Source: Strongylocentrotus purpuratus
Lineage: Eukaryota > Echinodermata > Echinoidea > Camarodonta > Strongylocentrotidae
DNA: 64,000 bases
Direction: 5' to 3'
Assembly (NCBI RefSeq): GCF_000002235.5
Contig: NW_022145601.1
Location: 7,727,322 to 7,791,321, forward strand
In this document: piece after piece, positions 30,501 through 39,362 of the stretch
How the letters are laid out: every line of letters starts with the position of its first letter
How positions within the stretch are numbered: the first letter of the stretch is position 1
Made by a program: the position numbers and the translations under genes
Notes under the pieces: model-generated
Told to the model about the DNA's origin: nothing
The model's database searches: none
What the model saw: the letters and a program-made list of their open reading frames with translations, nothing else

Positions 30501-33015
30501 AGGATGCGAACGTTAAGGTTGTTGGATTGTGTGTGTTATTAAAATGGTGCCTCGCCGGAATACTCCTCAGGGAGTGATTTGTAATTGGATCCAATGACCA
30601 GGGTAATAATACAAGTAAATCGCTATACAAATGTCACTAGTAAATATCATCATTTTAGATCACTCTCGCTAATTGGAAACGTTAACAATATGCTTCAGCA
30701 TTGCTGCTCCTCCAAGATGGATAGAGTCATAAACCCCTCCAAAAAAAAGTTGAAAACTGAAGTTGGATCCATTATAGCTCTCTTATCATGGCATAATTAT
30801 CGCTTTGGTTATTATAATGATAAAGTGTGTTTATTTCACTTTTAAATGATACATTTGTTATGATTTGTTAGTCATGGAGTGAGTAATACATCCGAAAAAG
30901 GGGCAGGGTCAAAAGTGAAGAGTTGCAAAATGAACTGGTAAGCACTGGTATTGTTATGCATAGCACTCTTTTTTTCTTTGACATTAAGGAGTGTGCTTTT
31001 TGTAAATGACAGTGGGGCTATTGTTCCCAACTAGTCATCCATGAATGCTGTATTCTAAAGAATCTGAAATTGAAATTCATGCACTATAACGATATGTCAG
31101 GCAACATTCGCTCCTGTTTGGTCATTAAAGCCTCGGTCACAAATGCCATTACGAACTGCTACGAACGCCGTACGAACGATTTTCAGACAATAGAAATTCG
31201 GGAAGACCATGGAAAAACAGGGAGGTTCGTACAAAATTATTGTTTGTACGAACCTTTGTGACCGTAGCATTACTTCTCAAGGATCATGCCTAGATTAACA
31301 ACTGTTGAAAAGGCCCGGGCAATATAGGGCAATTTAAATGCACAGTTGAAGAAGAGCAGTGCAATTTGCAACTTTTCACTTTGACCTTATTTGGACCTAT
31401 ACGTACTGCACATCCCATGACTAAAATTTGCAACAAATTAAAAAAATTAGAAAAATAAAATGGTTTTAAATAAACACTTGTTTTGTTCCAATATATTCCT
31501 TTTGCAGTGCGACAGAGCAAATTATTACAGAAAATGACCACATTTTATCGGGTTTTATAAAGCCCAATCTCATTATTAGGGAATGAAGTAGACGATTACG
31601 GTATACCGATGTTCCCATATTTTGTGATGAATCATAATCAGATACATTTGCAAGCGAGAGTAGCTCCCGGTAGTGTCACTTCATTATTGAGCAAAAACTA
31701 GGGTCATATTTAGAGGACATTTTTTACCTGTTTTTAGGCAAAAAGGTGTAGGCCTATACTTTTTTTAAAAACGTTCTTGAAAGTCTGCAGAAAGGGGATC
31801 ATTTTCGACTTCGCTAACGATCATGCGTTACCCCTTTGAATATATATTATCGGGGCAAATATATGAGAGAGGTTTTGCTTCGGTGAAACCCCCATCACAC
31901 CAAGCTAGTTCTCACTGCGTTCTGGAACCGTGATAGAAAAATAAAACGGGTTGTGGACTGGGTAGAATGTGTAAATGATGTCTGTAATACGATCGTAGTT
32001 CGTTCATAAACAGTCATCAATACGTCCATCTCATCTGTACCCCGTCCACAGTCAGTTCATATCAAGTTTAGATCGGTAAATTTGTCATTTCCAAGCATTG
32101 TAGTCGTAACCGGGTATGATGTTATTATGCAAAAAAAGAAGGGATATTTTGGGAAGACAAACGAGCAAGGAGTCAAAGAGAAACCCCAAAAGTAAAAATT
32201 GGACAGTGAGTGAAAAGGGGGCTCATATCAGAAATGAAAAAGAAGAGCAAACCCTCTAGCCCTTGGGAGATTCGCATCTGGTGCTGCCATGATAATCAGG
32301 CGCGGATCCAGGGGGATGGCCGAGTGGGCCGTGGCCCCCGGCCCCCACCTCCAGACCCAAAAAAAAATTGTGACCAAAATTTTACCCTTTTTTGTTGTTG
32401 TTCACCACCCCCCCCCCCCCCCCCACCACTGAGCGAAATATCGGCCGGCGCGATTTTCCAATTTTCGGGGGCAAGAAAGAAAAAGAAAATTTAGTGCTCA
32501 CTACCCCCCCCCCCCCCCCCCACGGAGCGCAATATAAGCTGGCACGATTTTCAAATTTCAGCACACTTAATTTCAAATTGATTTCAAATTGGGCCTCCCC
32601 CCCCCCCTAAGAAATCCTGGATCCCGCGCCTGATGATAATTACTTTCACTTTTGTTCTGTTATACAAACAGATGAGCGGACCCATCGGGAGAGTGAAGGC
32701 TCATGAAGACTGATCGATAATTATGAGACTAATGATTTATATATTCTTTAATTACAGCTCCCTGTGATTATGCTGATCAAGGCATTGCGGCCCCCCAAAA
32801 TGGCCGAATTGTGGGGGTGTTTACAGCCAAAAGTGAAAGCAGTCAGGTGAGTCATGGTGACGTCCACAGTGTTGAATACGAACAATTCCTCGGCATGGCG
32901 TGTGATGATGGATATACGGAGAAAGGGGATAGATACCTCCTGTGTGGGTACGATCCTGATACAGCGAAGACTGCTTATCTTGCTCACGATCTATTACGCA
33001 TACTTGAATGTAAAG
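19949..33015 (+). CDS. Secreted sushi/CCP-domain protein, first two coding exons
   Basis: Exon 1 (19,949-20,000) encodes 17 residues, MISTLFLFAALAVGAHA, a textbook signal peptide, and ends in phase 1 at CACGCAG|GTCTAT. Exon 2 (32,758-33,015) joins in phase (acceptor AATTACAG) to give APCDYADQG as the mature start. It encodes 86 residues with four cysteines spaced like a sushi/complement control module: CDYADQG, MACDDGYTEKG, YLLCGYDP, LECK. It too ends in phase 1 (AAAG|GTAAGG), the phase usual for shuffled extracellular modules. I found no stop codon or further exon before the 39.4-kb gap. The gene may be complement-like or another CCP-bearing secreted or adhesive protein. Joining the exons across 12.8 kb rests on phase and cleavage-site fit, not on transcripts. 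Confidence 0.6.
20462..20775 (+). repeat. tRNA-derived SINE with ATT tail
   Basis: A tRNA-like head has a B box (CGGGGTTCATATCCC). The body contains CGTCCTTTGGCAAGACG and CCACTCCACCTAGGTGAG, and an ATTATT tail follows. The body is shared with 30,372-30,620 (GTCCTTTGGCA, CCACTCTCCACCCAGGTG), so this is one SINE family. Confidence 0.75.
20776..21229. other. Intron sequence, nothing recognised
   Basis: AT-rich intronic sequence of the sushi gene without supported features. Confidence 0.5.
21378..21505. repeat. Inverted repeat nested in the TA-flanked MITE
   Basis: AATGCAATAAATTATCAATA with TTCATTG faces CAATGAATTATTGATAAT with TTATTGCAT about 70 bases later. This looks like a second small inverted-repeat element inserted in the first. 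Confidence 0.85.
21555..21740 (+). repeat. tRNA-like SINE fragment inside the MITE
   Basis: CAGTGGCAAAGCAACGGCCT resembles an A-box arm. CCCAGGATCAACACC resembles a decayed B box. The body continues with GTGGGGCATTAATCC. Stems are imperfect, so this is a weak call. Confidence 0.4.
22390..22790. repeat. Inverted repeat pair, possible MITE
   Basis: TTTAACCTAACCTTGCCA near 22,408 and TGGCAAGGTTAGGTTTAAA near 22,760 are inverted copies, with matching GGGAGGCGT and GACGCGCCC outer parts. The arm is about 40 bp with a few mismatches. The target duplication is not clear. Confidence 0.6.
22930..24030. other. Intron sequence with T-rich low complexity
   Basis: From 23,770 to 24,010 runs of T, then A and C dominate. 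A 123-codon minus frame at 23,009-23,380 is interrupted by a GA-rich segment and shows no family. No gene is supported. Confidence 0.5.
24031..24214. mobile_element. Palindromic MITE
   Basis: Arms of about 65 bp (CAGTTATTGACTGGCAGGGG and its inverse ending CCCCTGCCAGTCAATAACTG) flank a GC-rich centre with CAGCGCTGCGCGC. The arms differ by a few bases. Confidence 0.85.
24464..24664. mobile_element. CAGGGGTGGATCTAG short element with 5-bp target duplication
   Basis: The ends CAGGGGTGGATCTAG and TAGATCCGCGCCTG are inverted. CTTTG flanks both sides. Inside are two perfect hairpins, GACGATGC-GAA-GCATCGTC (24,513-24,531) and GCCGC-GTA-GCGGC (24,537-24,549), then a T run and G run. It belongs to the same family as 28,875-29,324. 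Confidence 0.82.
24727..25130. repeat. Composite repeat related to 4634-5380
   Basis: AATCCAGC then CTCTGATTGGTCGAAATTGCA opens this copy as at 4634. GGTTTACGTG and TTGAGCGAGCG follow as at 4757. It diverges after about 24,930. A 89-codon frame here is part of the repeat, not a gene. Confidence 0.55.
25489..26572. mobile_element. DNA transposon remnant with GGGCCCGTTCCTAGAAACC ends
   Basis: The left end GGGCCCGTTCCTAGAAACC (25,489-25,507) and right end GGTTTCTAGGAACGAGCCC (26,554-26,572) are 19-bp inverted repeats with one mismatch. The 1.08-kb interior carries no transposase. Sequence just after it (GGGGGCCGTTTCATAAAACC, 26,575) looks like the start of another related element. Its partner may be the CGGTTTCAAAAACAGCCCCC near 28,755. 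Confidence 0.72.
26573..27480. other. Intron sequence with small inverted repeats
   Basis: It contains TTTTTTCACGAAGTGACGGTAG near 27,029 facing CTACCGTCACTTCGTGAAAA near 27,093, an inverted pair with 20-bp arms. It also has a short palindrome ATAGAGATATATACTACATATCTCTAT around 26,990, quoted only in part elsewhere. No gene was recognised. Confidence 0.5.
27492..27745. repeat. CT tract with tandem ~130-bp duplication
   Basis: After (CT)n, the block CTCCCTTTCGCTCACTATAT to CTACCCTGGGGATCG occurs twice (from about 27,529 and 27,645), each followed by a CT run. Few differences suggest a recent duplication. Confidence 0.9.
27960..28097 (+). mobile_element. LINE 3' tail
   Basis: TGTTTATGAAGAGTATTTT, AATAAACTTTGAATTTGAAT resembles the 3' ends at 12,860 and 1740. 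No coding part is recognised. Confidence 0.45.
28875..29324. mobile_element. CAGGCGCGGATCTA element carrying a zinc-finger fragment
   Basis: The ends CAGGCGCGGATCTACGGGGG and CCCCCCTTAGC-AAAAAGC-TAGATCCGCCCCTG are inverted. ACACC flanks both sides, a 5-bp target duplication as in the 24,464 copy. The hairpin pair is conserved near the right end in reverse, but its loop is TCT here instead of GAA. An A-rich tract precedes a piece of a C2H2 zinc-finger gene. Confidence 0.85.
29005..29115 (+). pseudogene. C2H2 zinc-finger gene fragment captured in a transposon
   Basis: The frame from 29,005 reads NPFKCKYCEKIFNSSGNL then TKHMIK and later a stop, one finger of the form CX2CX12H. The linker just before it reads RTHAGEKPF in a neighbouring frame, so a one-base change separates linker and finger. 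The second zinc-binding histidine is not evident. A host gene was probably copied into the transposon. Confidence 0.78.
29600..29695. repeat. CTAG-rich block
   Basis: Closely packed CTAG-containing words (TCTAGACTAG, AGATCTAGG, CCTAGACCTAG, AGTCTAGTAG) fill about 95 bases, with looser examples from 29,470 and at 25,855-25,880. They form a degenerate short tandem repeat. Confidence 0.7.
30372..30620 (+). repeat. tRNA-derived SINE, same family as 20,462
   Basis: The A-box-like TGGTCTAGTGG and a B-box-like GGTTCGTGGTTTGAGACC form the head. The body shares GTCCTTTGGCA and CCACTCTCCACCCAGGTG with the other copy. The ATT tail is reduced. Confidence 0.7.
30620..31130. other. Intron sequence, nothing recognised
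   Basis: No supported feature. The region 31,270-32,290 is likewise without recognisable elements. Confidence 0.45.
31134..31264. mobile_element. Short MITE, family F, copy 1
   Basis: The ends CGGTCACAAATGC and TTTGTGACCG are inverted. Inside are GTACGAACGATTTTCAGACA and, inverted, TTGTTTGTACGAACC. It is closely related to 54,208-54,337. Confidence 0.82.
32297..32632. mobile_element. hAT-type element with 8-bp target duplication
   Basis: The ends CAGGCGCGGATCCAGG and CCTGGATCCCGCGCCTG are inverted, flanked by ATGATAAT on both sides (32,289-32,296 and 32,633-32,640). The interior has two long C runs and two similar halves (GCGAAATATCGG and GCGCAATATAAGC). It ends 125 bases before the sushi exon. 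Confidence 0.9.
32758..33015 (+). CDS. Sushi/CCP module exon
   Basis: The acceptor ATTCTTTAATTACAG ends at 32,757 and the donor AAAG|GTAAGG follows 33,015. It has phase 1 at both ends and four cysteines. The second is followed by DDGYTEKGD, the usual CCP turn. The canonical tryptophan between cysteines 3 and 4 is absent, so this is a divergent module. A hairy-tail insert (VFTAKSESSQVSHGDVHS) lengthens the first half. Confidence 0.72.
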
Positions 33016-33505
33016 GTAAGGACTTGTAGATTTAAGTGTGCGTGAGTGGCGTGGGCATGTGGGGTGTGCACATATAGCTCCGATTAGTCTCATTTGACAA
33101 TGCCCCCTATCGTCAGAGTCCAGCAGCCTAACATGTTAGCCTATGGACTTTTACCCCCAAAATTGTTAAAAAGGCCGGGCTATTTGAAGTCTTAGTACGG
33201 CGGGGGGGGGGGGGGGGCATTATGGCCCCCCTTAAGATCTCGGCCGTGAAACGGCCGATCTCCGCGAAAATTTGCACGCATGTCAAGTAAATAGAATAAT
33301 ATGATAATTTCAATTTTTGAAAAAATTACTCATTTGCATATTTATGGTAATTTATTTTTACCCATAAATCATATAATATTCATATTTAAGCATTCTTTTT
33401 CACTACATATATTCATAAGACCTTTTGGAATAATAATTGGAAGAGCCAGCTTATTCCTTATGTTATCTATTGTTTTGTTAATTTATTATGTATTTCATTG
33501 TTTTT
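33016..33505. other. Post-exon sequence, nothing recognised
   Basis: It contains a G run at 33,201-33,217 and a CGGCCGTGAAACGGCCG palindrome near 33,241. No further exon was recognised. Confidence 0.5.
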
Positions 33506-34181
33506 GTCTCGCCTGCATAGCAAAAAGCGAGACATAATTTATAGGCGCGGCTTTTCCGGTGGCAGCGGCGGCGACAGCATCAACATAACAAATTAACTTA
33601 AGGTTAAGTTTTTGAATTTTTAGTATAATTTTGAAAGTATAGGTTCTCATTCAATGAAACTTAGACTAAAGGGTTATCAAGTATTTCCAATCATGTGAGT
33701 AGAATTTCAGGTCACAAAATCAAGGTCAAAGGTCATTTCAGGTCAACAGACTTAGACTATGTTGTTGCATCATCATCGAAAACTTAACCTCGGGTTAAGT
33801 TTTTGCATTTTTAATATAATTTCGAAAGTATAAGTTCTTATTCAATGAAACTTAGACCAAAGGGTTATCAAGTATCCCTAGCATGTGAGTAAAATTTCAG
33901 ATCACTAACTTGAGGTCAAAGGTCATTTTAGGTCAACAAACTTAGACTCTTTTGTGGCATCAACATCAAGATTTTGAATTTTTAGCATAATTTCAAAACT
34001 CAAAAGTGTTTGTTCAAATTCCATGAAACTTGTACACAAGTGCTGATTATTTTCAGAGGATTTCCTTTTTTTTTTTTTTTTTTTGGGGGGGGGGGGGGGC
34101 CTGCTAATGGGCCACCCTGCCTATGAATAATGTCCCAACCTCAATTTTTCATCATATTGAATTGCGTAATGCAGGCGAGAC
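33506..34181. mobile_element. Inverted-repeat element with 190-bp tandem units and AGGTCA sites
   Basis: GTCTCGCCTGCAT at the left faces ATGCAGGCGAGAC at the right. The body has two full units and one partial unit of about 190 bp (TTAAGTTTTTG, then CAATGAAACTTAGAC). Each full unit includes AGGTCAAAGGTCA. T and G runs lie at 34,063-34,100. No transposase was recognised. Confidence 0.75.
33723..33935 (+). promoter_or_regulatory. Two triple AGGTCA arrays (DR1 plus DR4 spacing)
   Basis: AGGTCA half sites lie at 33,723, 33,730 and 33,740 and again at 33,913, 33,920 and 33,930. Within each set the spacers are 1 and 4 bases, the DR1 and DR4 geometries bound by nuclear receptors. The sites are repeat-borne, and function is not shown. 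Confidence 0.5.
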
Positions 34182-34341
34182 CACCAAGAGCTTTTCCCTT
34201 GTTTTAACTTTAATACCGGTATGTATTTTATTGTTTTTGTTGTTTTATTTCATTTCTTACTACAATTCAACTATTTTGAATCCCAAAACAACCAACTAAA
34301 ATAACCAATGTTTGATCTATTTTTTAGGAACATACTTATTA

Positions 34342-34549
34342 TGTTCTGTCAATGTTCAAGGTTGATGTTCAGCCAAATAAAGATGACAAATAAAGCCGTA
34401 TTCGTAACTTTAAAACTACATGGTGGTAGCATGGACTTTATTCGTTGAAGGCATCGATGGAAACTGCGCGCGGTACATTCGGCAATGCGTATACATAAAA
34501 TGACAAGTCAAGACATGCATAGTCTTAATTTCAGACGTCATACATAACA
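34342..34549 (-). repeat. 3' LTR of the Gypsy-type element
   Basis: It matches parts of the LTR at 37,649-38,485. The two copies differ in length. Confidence 0.88.
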
Positions 34550-35350
34550 TTCCTCCCCCTTTTAGTGAATTACATGGGTACATCAAAATGAAATACATGT
34601 ATCAAACTGGCATGCAGACTAGGCAGAACTATATAACAATATGGTCTTATTTTCTCAAAAAATGTTTGTATAGAGATGTGACACTGGCAAGATAGGAATG
34701 TACTCACACAACTTGATTCTATTAAAAAAATCCTATTCCATGTATAACATAAACTAGCAACATTGCTTGTATGCATGTAAATACAACAACACAAAATGTT
34801 CACTGTTATAACAACCTATTTTTACTGATCTAAGTTTTACTTGAAGGTTGTTTGACACCAAGGAACAACACTTTTCCTCCGTGAAAATAGTCAACATATG
34901 CATTATTTGATGCATTACTCTATGCAGTACTTTATGCATTACTTTATGCATGAAAACTTTACATGGCAAGAAAATAAAACAAAATCCTTGTACTTTGATA
35001 CAAAACTGATTGGATCCAAACTTTATCAACTAACTTATCTCCTGGCATAATAAAGAACAAACCAAAATAAGTGACATTTTCTCCATGAAAATCGTGTAGT
35101 ATTTTTGATAAAATGTGGAACAATTTACACTGTTACTTTTAAAACATCAACACTTGTGATGAATGCACCAAATTAGCTTTCATCGCTAAAGAAAATAAAT
35201 GTTTACCTTTTAATCATTGCCTTATAATGTAACACATAAACAATACCTGTTGCACTTTTGCAGACTTATGCAATACAAAATTAAAAAACATATTTAACCC
35301 CATAACAAATAGAGTTTGATCTACAATAGTTTCACTTGGCATAAATACAA

Positions 35351-36145
35351 TTATCTTGCAAAATAGTTCTTTACTGCTTTGCATTGGCTTTTAGTATGTC
35401 CAATTTCCTGGCATTGATAGCATTGCTCTTTCTGAAACGGACAGGATTGATGAACATGTCTTGTCGATCCACAACGCCAACACCTTAACTTCTGGTCAGT
35501 CCACTGACCTGTGGGCTTTTCCTTCTCAGTAAGCTTGGAATTCCACTTGCTTGAAGACCTTTCTTTCATCTGCGTGGTTCTTAACTGGTGAACCTCTTTG
35601 TCTTCACTACCATTGTCACTGGAGTGCAATTGTTCAACATCTCTATTAGCTATCTCCATGGCCATGGCTACTTTCAACGCTTTATCAAATGTAAGCTCTG
35701 ATTCACTAAGAAGCTTTCTTTGTGTAGCTTTGTCCTTACAACCAACTACAAGGCGATCTCGAAGCATGCTATTCAATTCTTTAAACTTGCATCCTTCACT
35801 CAACTGGCGTAAACGAGCAACAAATTGCGGGATTGTTTCACGTGATTCTTGAACACAAGTATAAAACTTATACCTTTGGACTATTTCAGTTGGTTGGGGG
35901 GCAAAATGTTCAGACAGGGTATCCTTACATACTTGGTAAGTTTTATCAATTGGTTTGTTGGGCTGCAACAATGCACGTAATGTGGCATAGGATTTACTTC
36001 CTAATCCTGATAAGAATATACCCTTCTTCTTTGCATCTGCTGTAATATCATTAGCTATAAACCATGACTCAAGAACCTCAATCCAATCTTCAAATTTATA
36101 CCCTGAGTCCAACTGAGGGACATTACCAAACATTTGTGCTGCCAT
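35351..36145 (-). CDS. Gag polyprotein of the Gypsy-type element
   Basis: A 264-residue frame starts MAAQMFGNVPQLD. The first ~150 residues resemble the retrotransposon gag capsid domain (WIEVLESWFIAND, ETIPQFVARLRQLSEGC). Two CX2CX4HX4C zinc knuckles follow near residues 222-235 and 241-254 (CWRCGSTRHVHQSC and CYQCQEIGHTKSQC). This layout is usual for Ty3/Gypsy gag proteins that package element RNA. No protease or polymerase follows. It is treated as a fossil part of an incomplete element. Confidence 0.88.
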   Translation of the reverse strand: MAAQMFGNVPQLDSGYKFEDWIEVLESWFIANDITADAKKKGIFLSGLGSKSYATLRALLQPNKPIDKTYQVCKDTLSEHFAPQPTEIVQRYKFYTCVQESRETIPQFVARLRQLSEGCKFKELNSMLRDRLVVGCKDKATQRKLLSESELTFDKALKVAMAMEIANRDVEQLHSSDNGSEDKEVHQLRTTQMKERSSSKWNSKLTEKEKPTGQWTDQKLRCWRCGSTRHVHQSCPFQKEQCYQCQEIGHTKSQCKAVKNYFAR

Positions 36146-36855
36146 GTTTATATAAGGCGCATTAAACTTGTAATGAACAACTTATACCATAACAAATACT
36201 TGCATAAATATTTGACTTGAAATACCAAACAACAACAACATTTGGGCTCTTTCCACTTCCACACATGTATCTAACACATACACATTTCTTTGACAAGCAA
36301 TTTACAACTGAAGAACAAAATTCTTGACTTAGACCTGGACTAGACTGCAAAGACTAGACGTAATTATTGTCTGATTGTTAATAGGTTCTACTGTTATTTA
36401 CACTGTAAAAACCCGAGACTAATGTCTAAAGTTCTCTAAACTTGTAGACCTACTTAGATCCACATCTTCACACTTGAATTACACTTCAACTTGTAATGGT
36501 ACTAGTCCTGGTCTGGGACTGGTCCTTACACTCAGTTACAAAACAGATTCATCATAACAATCGACAATATTATCAAATGAGTTCTAAATGTTTATTTGCT
36601 TGCATCAACATCACCATCACTTCATGATGAGTGGTCTGGCTTTCACTTGGGTGGGTTGCTACTAGTCCGAAACTATGAACTGAGTCAACTGACACTGTCA
36701 CTGAACTGGATCCTGGTCCTAAATTGAAGGCAATCACGAAGTAACAACTTCCTGTATTTCAATTTTAAGGCTAAAAGTAAACAAAACACTTCCTCCTCCA
36801 GTCTACGCTGCAGTAGATCTAGTTACAGGAACCTGGATTCTGAAACAATGTATGC

Positions 36856-37170
36856 CGGGCGGGGCTGGCTTGGCGGGGCTGGCTGGGCTGGGCTGGCTGG
36901 GCTGGCTGGCTGGCGGGCTGGCGGGCTGGCTGGCTGGCTGGCGGGCTGGGCTAAATTGGCTTGCTGGCTGGCTGGGCTGGGCTGGGCTGGCTGGCTGGCT
37001 TGGCTGGCTGGCTGGGCGGGGCTGGCGGGCTGGGCCGGGCTGGCTGGGCCGGACTGGCCTGGGGCCGGGCTGGCGGGGGGGCTGGCTGGCGGGCTGCTGG
37101 GCTGGCTGGCTGGCGGGCGGCTGGCTGACCATGGGCTGGGCTGAATTGGGGCTGGCTGGCTGGGCTGGAC
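36856..37170. repeat. GGCTGGCT minisatellite in the LTR element leader
   Basis: A 315-bp array of GGCTG, GGCTGGCT and GGCGGGCT words lies between the 5' LTR and gag. All frames are open on both strands (SQPA-type and GWLAG-type peptides), which reflects the repeat rather than coding. Confidence 0.95.
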
Positions 37171-37648
37171 CTTGAACTTGGTTGGAGCTTTCATGGGCTT
37201 GGCTACTGCCACTGAGTTGCATGGCCTACTGTATTACTACTGCAGCACTGCCACTGGTTGATCGTTAAGTTGAAAGTTAGGTTGGGGGCATCCATTCACT
37301 ATTCATCCAACTGCGGCTAATAAAGTTAAACTGATGAGGCAACATCAGCAAAAACAAATACTCGCTCACCTACGATCAACTGCTGGATCTCCTGGCTAAA
37401 GAGTTTTTCATCCAAATTAGGCAAACTCAGCTCCATTAGTTCGGTTCATTTGCTGAATACATGCTGATGCACTATTCTCCATAGCTGTACGTGCTGTACG
37501 GCAAAGCGTTCATAAAAAACTGCACGTGTACAGGCATAATTCCAAACCATGTCGGATCTCTGCTGGAGAAACTTTTTCAAGTCTTTATTTCAGCAAACTG
37601 CGGCAAACCAAAACCAAACTAATCATCTCGACCTCGTCGCCAATATTA

Positions 37649-38485
37649 TGTTCTGTCAATGTTCAAGGTTGATGTTCAGCCAAATAAAGATGACAAATAA
37701 AGCCGTATTCGTAACTTTAAAACTACATGGTGGTAGCATGGACTTTATTCGTTGAAGGCATCGATGGAAACTGCGCGCGGTACATTCGGCAATGCGTATA
37801 CACAAATACACTTTGGGCGACCGGCCTTCCACGCAAGCCTCCGTAAGTGGCGCTACAGTTGGGGGGCAGCTGGGGGGCTTCTGGATAGCACCTGAATGGG
37901 AAAGTTGAATGAGCGAGAGCTCGTTCGTACTTAGGCCCGCATCTACTGGCGGTGTGGTGAGAGTGCCTCCGTACCGTAAGATCGAACTCACAACTCTGCT
38001 CCAGCTAGCTAAAATTCCTTGAATTATTTATATTCTAACTCTAAATCATTCCGTCTCTCACTCTCTTCAATTCAATAAAATCATCTGCATGTTAACATAC
38101 ACGATAATGAATATGTGGGACACCGTTACAACGGCGTCTCCCAAACTTCGATTGCCGAAAACGCACGCAAAACTCGCCAATGACGGACATCATCTACCCA
38201 TTCATCCATCGTAAATGAAATAAATTTAGACAAAATGAAGTTGAAATGTCCGAAAGCGGCAAGGAATAATAAGTGGTTTGTCTGTGAGAAAGCAATGATC
38301 GTTGCATGCAAGATGAAAGCGCAAGCTGATAGAAGCCCCCCAGCGTGTAATGATAAACGTAGAGGGCTCACATCCATGAAAATTCACGTATCGGTGTCAA
38401 CGAACTCAAACCAGCCGTATCGGTGTATACATAAAATGACAAGTCAAGACATGCATAGTCTTAATTTCAGACGTCATACATAACA
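37649..38485 (-). repeat. 5' LTR of the Gypsy-type element
   Basis: This is the longer LTR copy. Its two end portions match the LTR at 34,342-34,549. Confidence 0.82.
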
Positions 38486-38489
38486 ATAC

Positions 38490-39362
38490 TAATGACATTT
38501 CACTCCTCTAAATTTCCCCACCCTGGCCCCACAACAAGAGAGAGCTAAAGAGGGCTTGCGTGGTTGTGGAACTATTCTGGAGAAAACAGTTGATATTGGA
38601 AAATTCCAGCCCCCTCCGATTTATGACAATCCTGGGTCGTGCCTGTCGGAGAGAGAGAGAGAGCATCTTATGGTGTAATTGGGGTCAAAATATTTAAAAT
38701 ATAGTAATTATAGCAGCGAGAGAGAAATAGAGAAAGAGTGACACAGATAGAGAGGTTGAGAGTGCTCCCCCTCCATGCACACAGACAATTCAAATCGATG
38801 TCCTCATGGGGAATATACTAATGACATTTCACTCGATCGCTTGATTACATCGATTATAAAATCACATTCCAAAGCGTATGCTTCATTCTCTTTTGAATAT
38901 GTATAGGCCTCGATCCATACTTGTCCTCATAGGGGAATCCGCCTAGGGAGAAACGCATTATTTTTTCATCGTCCTTTAACAAGGCATACGTTTAATAGCA
39001 TTTGCCTTCATTCCTTGGCGGACATCCAATTCAAGCCGCTATGCCATTTTGAAGTTGCAAATTAAGGATTCTTCTGACAACAGGAAAATCTGTCGGACTG
39101 TGAAAGTGAAGTTTCCCTTGATACCTGTACATACCTCGATCAGGGCCTTGCATTTTCTTTTGAATTATGTTACAGAGTTGATTTGTAAATGCATGCCACA
39201 GCGTGTGCAAGAGGTGTGCTAAGAAGAGATCTTCAAAGTGCCCTGACATTTGCTCCGGGTTTAATTCGGCAAGGGTATTGGATTGGGGGGAGGGTTACGG
39301 GCAGTTAGGTTTCATTAGGTGAGGTTAGGATGAGAGTTGCAGGTTAGGCCTGGTGTTTGTTG
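38490..39362. other. Intergenic or intron, no gene recognised
   Basis: The phrase ACTAATGACATTTCACTC occurs twice (near 38,488 and 38,818). A 72-codon minus frame at 39,031-39,249 looks protein-like (RGMYRYQGKLHFHSPTDFP) but has no recognised family. Confidence 0.45.

Larger units (their letters stand above)
34342..38485 (-). mobile_element. Gypsy-type LTR retrotransposon, incomplete, gag only
   Basis: The element lies on the minus strand, bounded by LTRs at 34,342-34,549 and 37,649-38,485 that begin TGTTATGTATGACG and end GACAGAACA on that strand. A purine-rich tract (AAAAGGGGGAGGAA) abuts the 3' LTR. A TGGCGACGAGG primer-site-like motif lies just inside the 5' LTR. One gag frame is present and no pol is recognisable, so the copy is broken or nonautonomous. 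The shared parts of the LTRs look identical, implying a recent insertion. The flanking bases do not show a clear target duplication. Confidence 0.85.

Noticed and set aside
36803-37222. Proline/alanine/glutamine-rich 139-codon frame and its plus-strand Gly/Trp/Leu partners
   Set aside because: Produced by the GGCTGGCT minisatellite in the LTR element leader.
39031-39249. 72-codon minus frame with RGMYRYQGKLHFHSPTDFP
   Set aside because: It looks protein-like, but I recognise no family and see no clear exon borders; it was left out rather than given a function.
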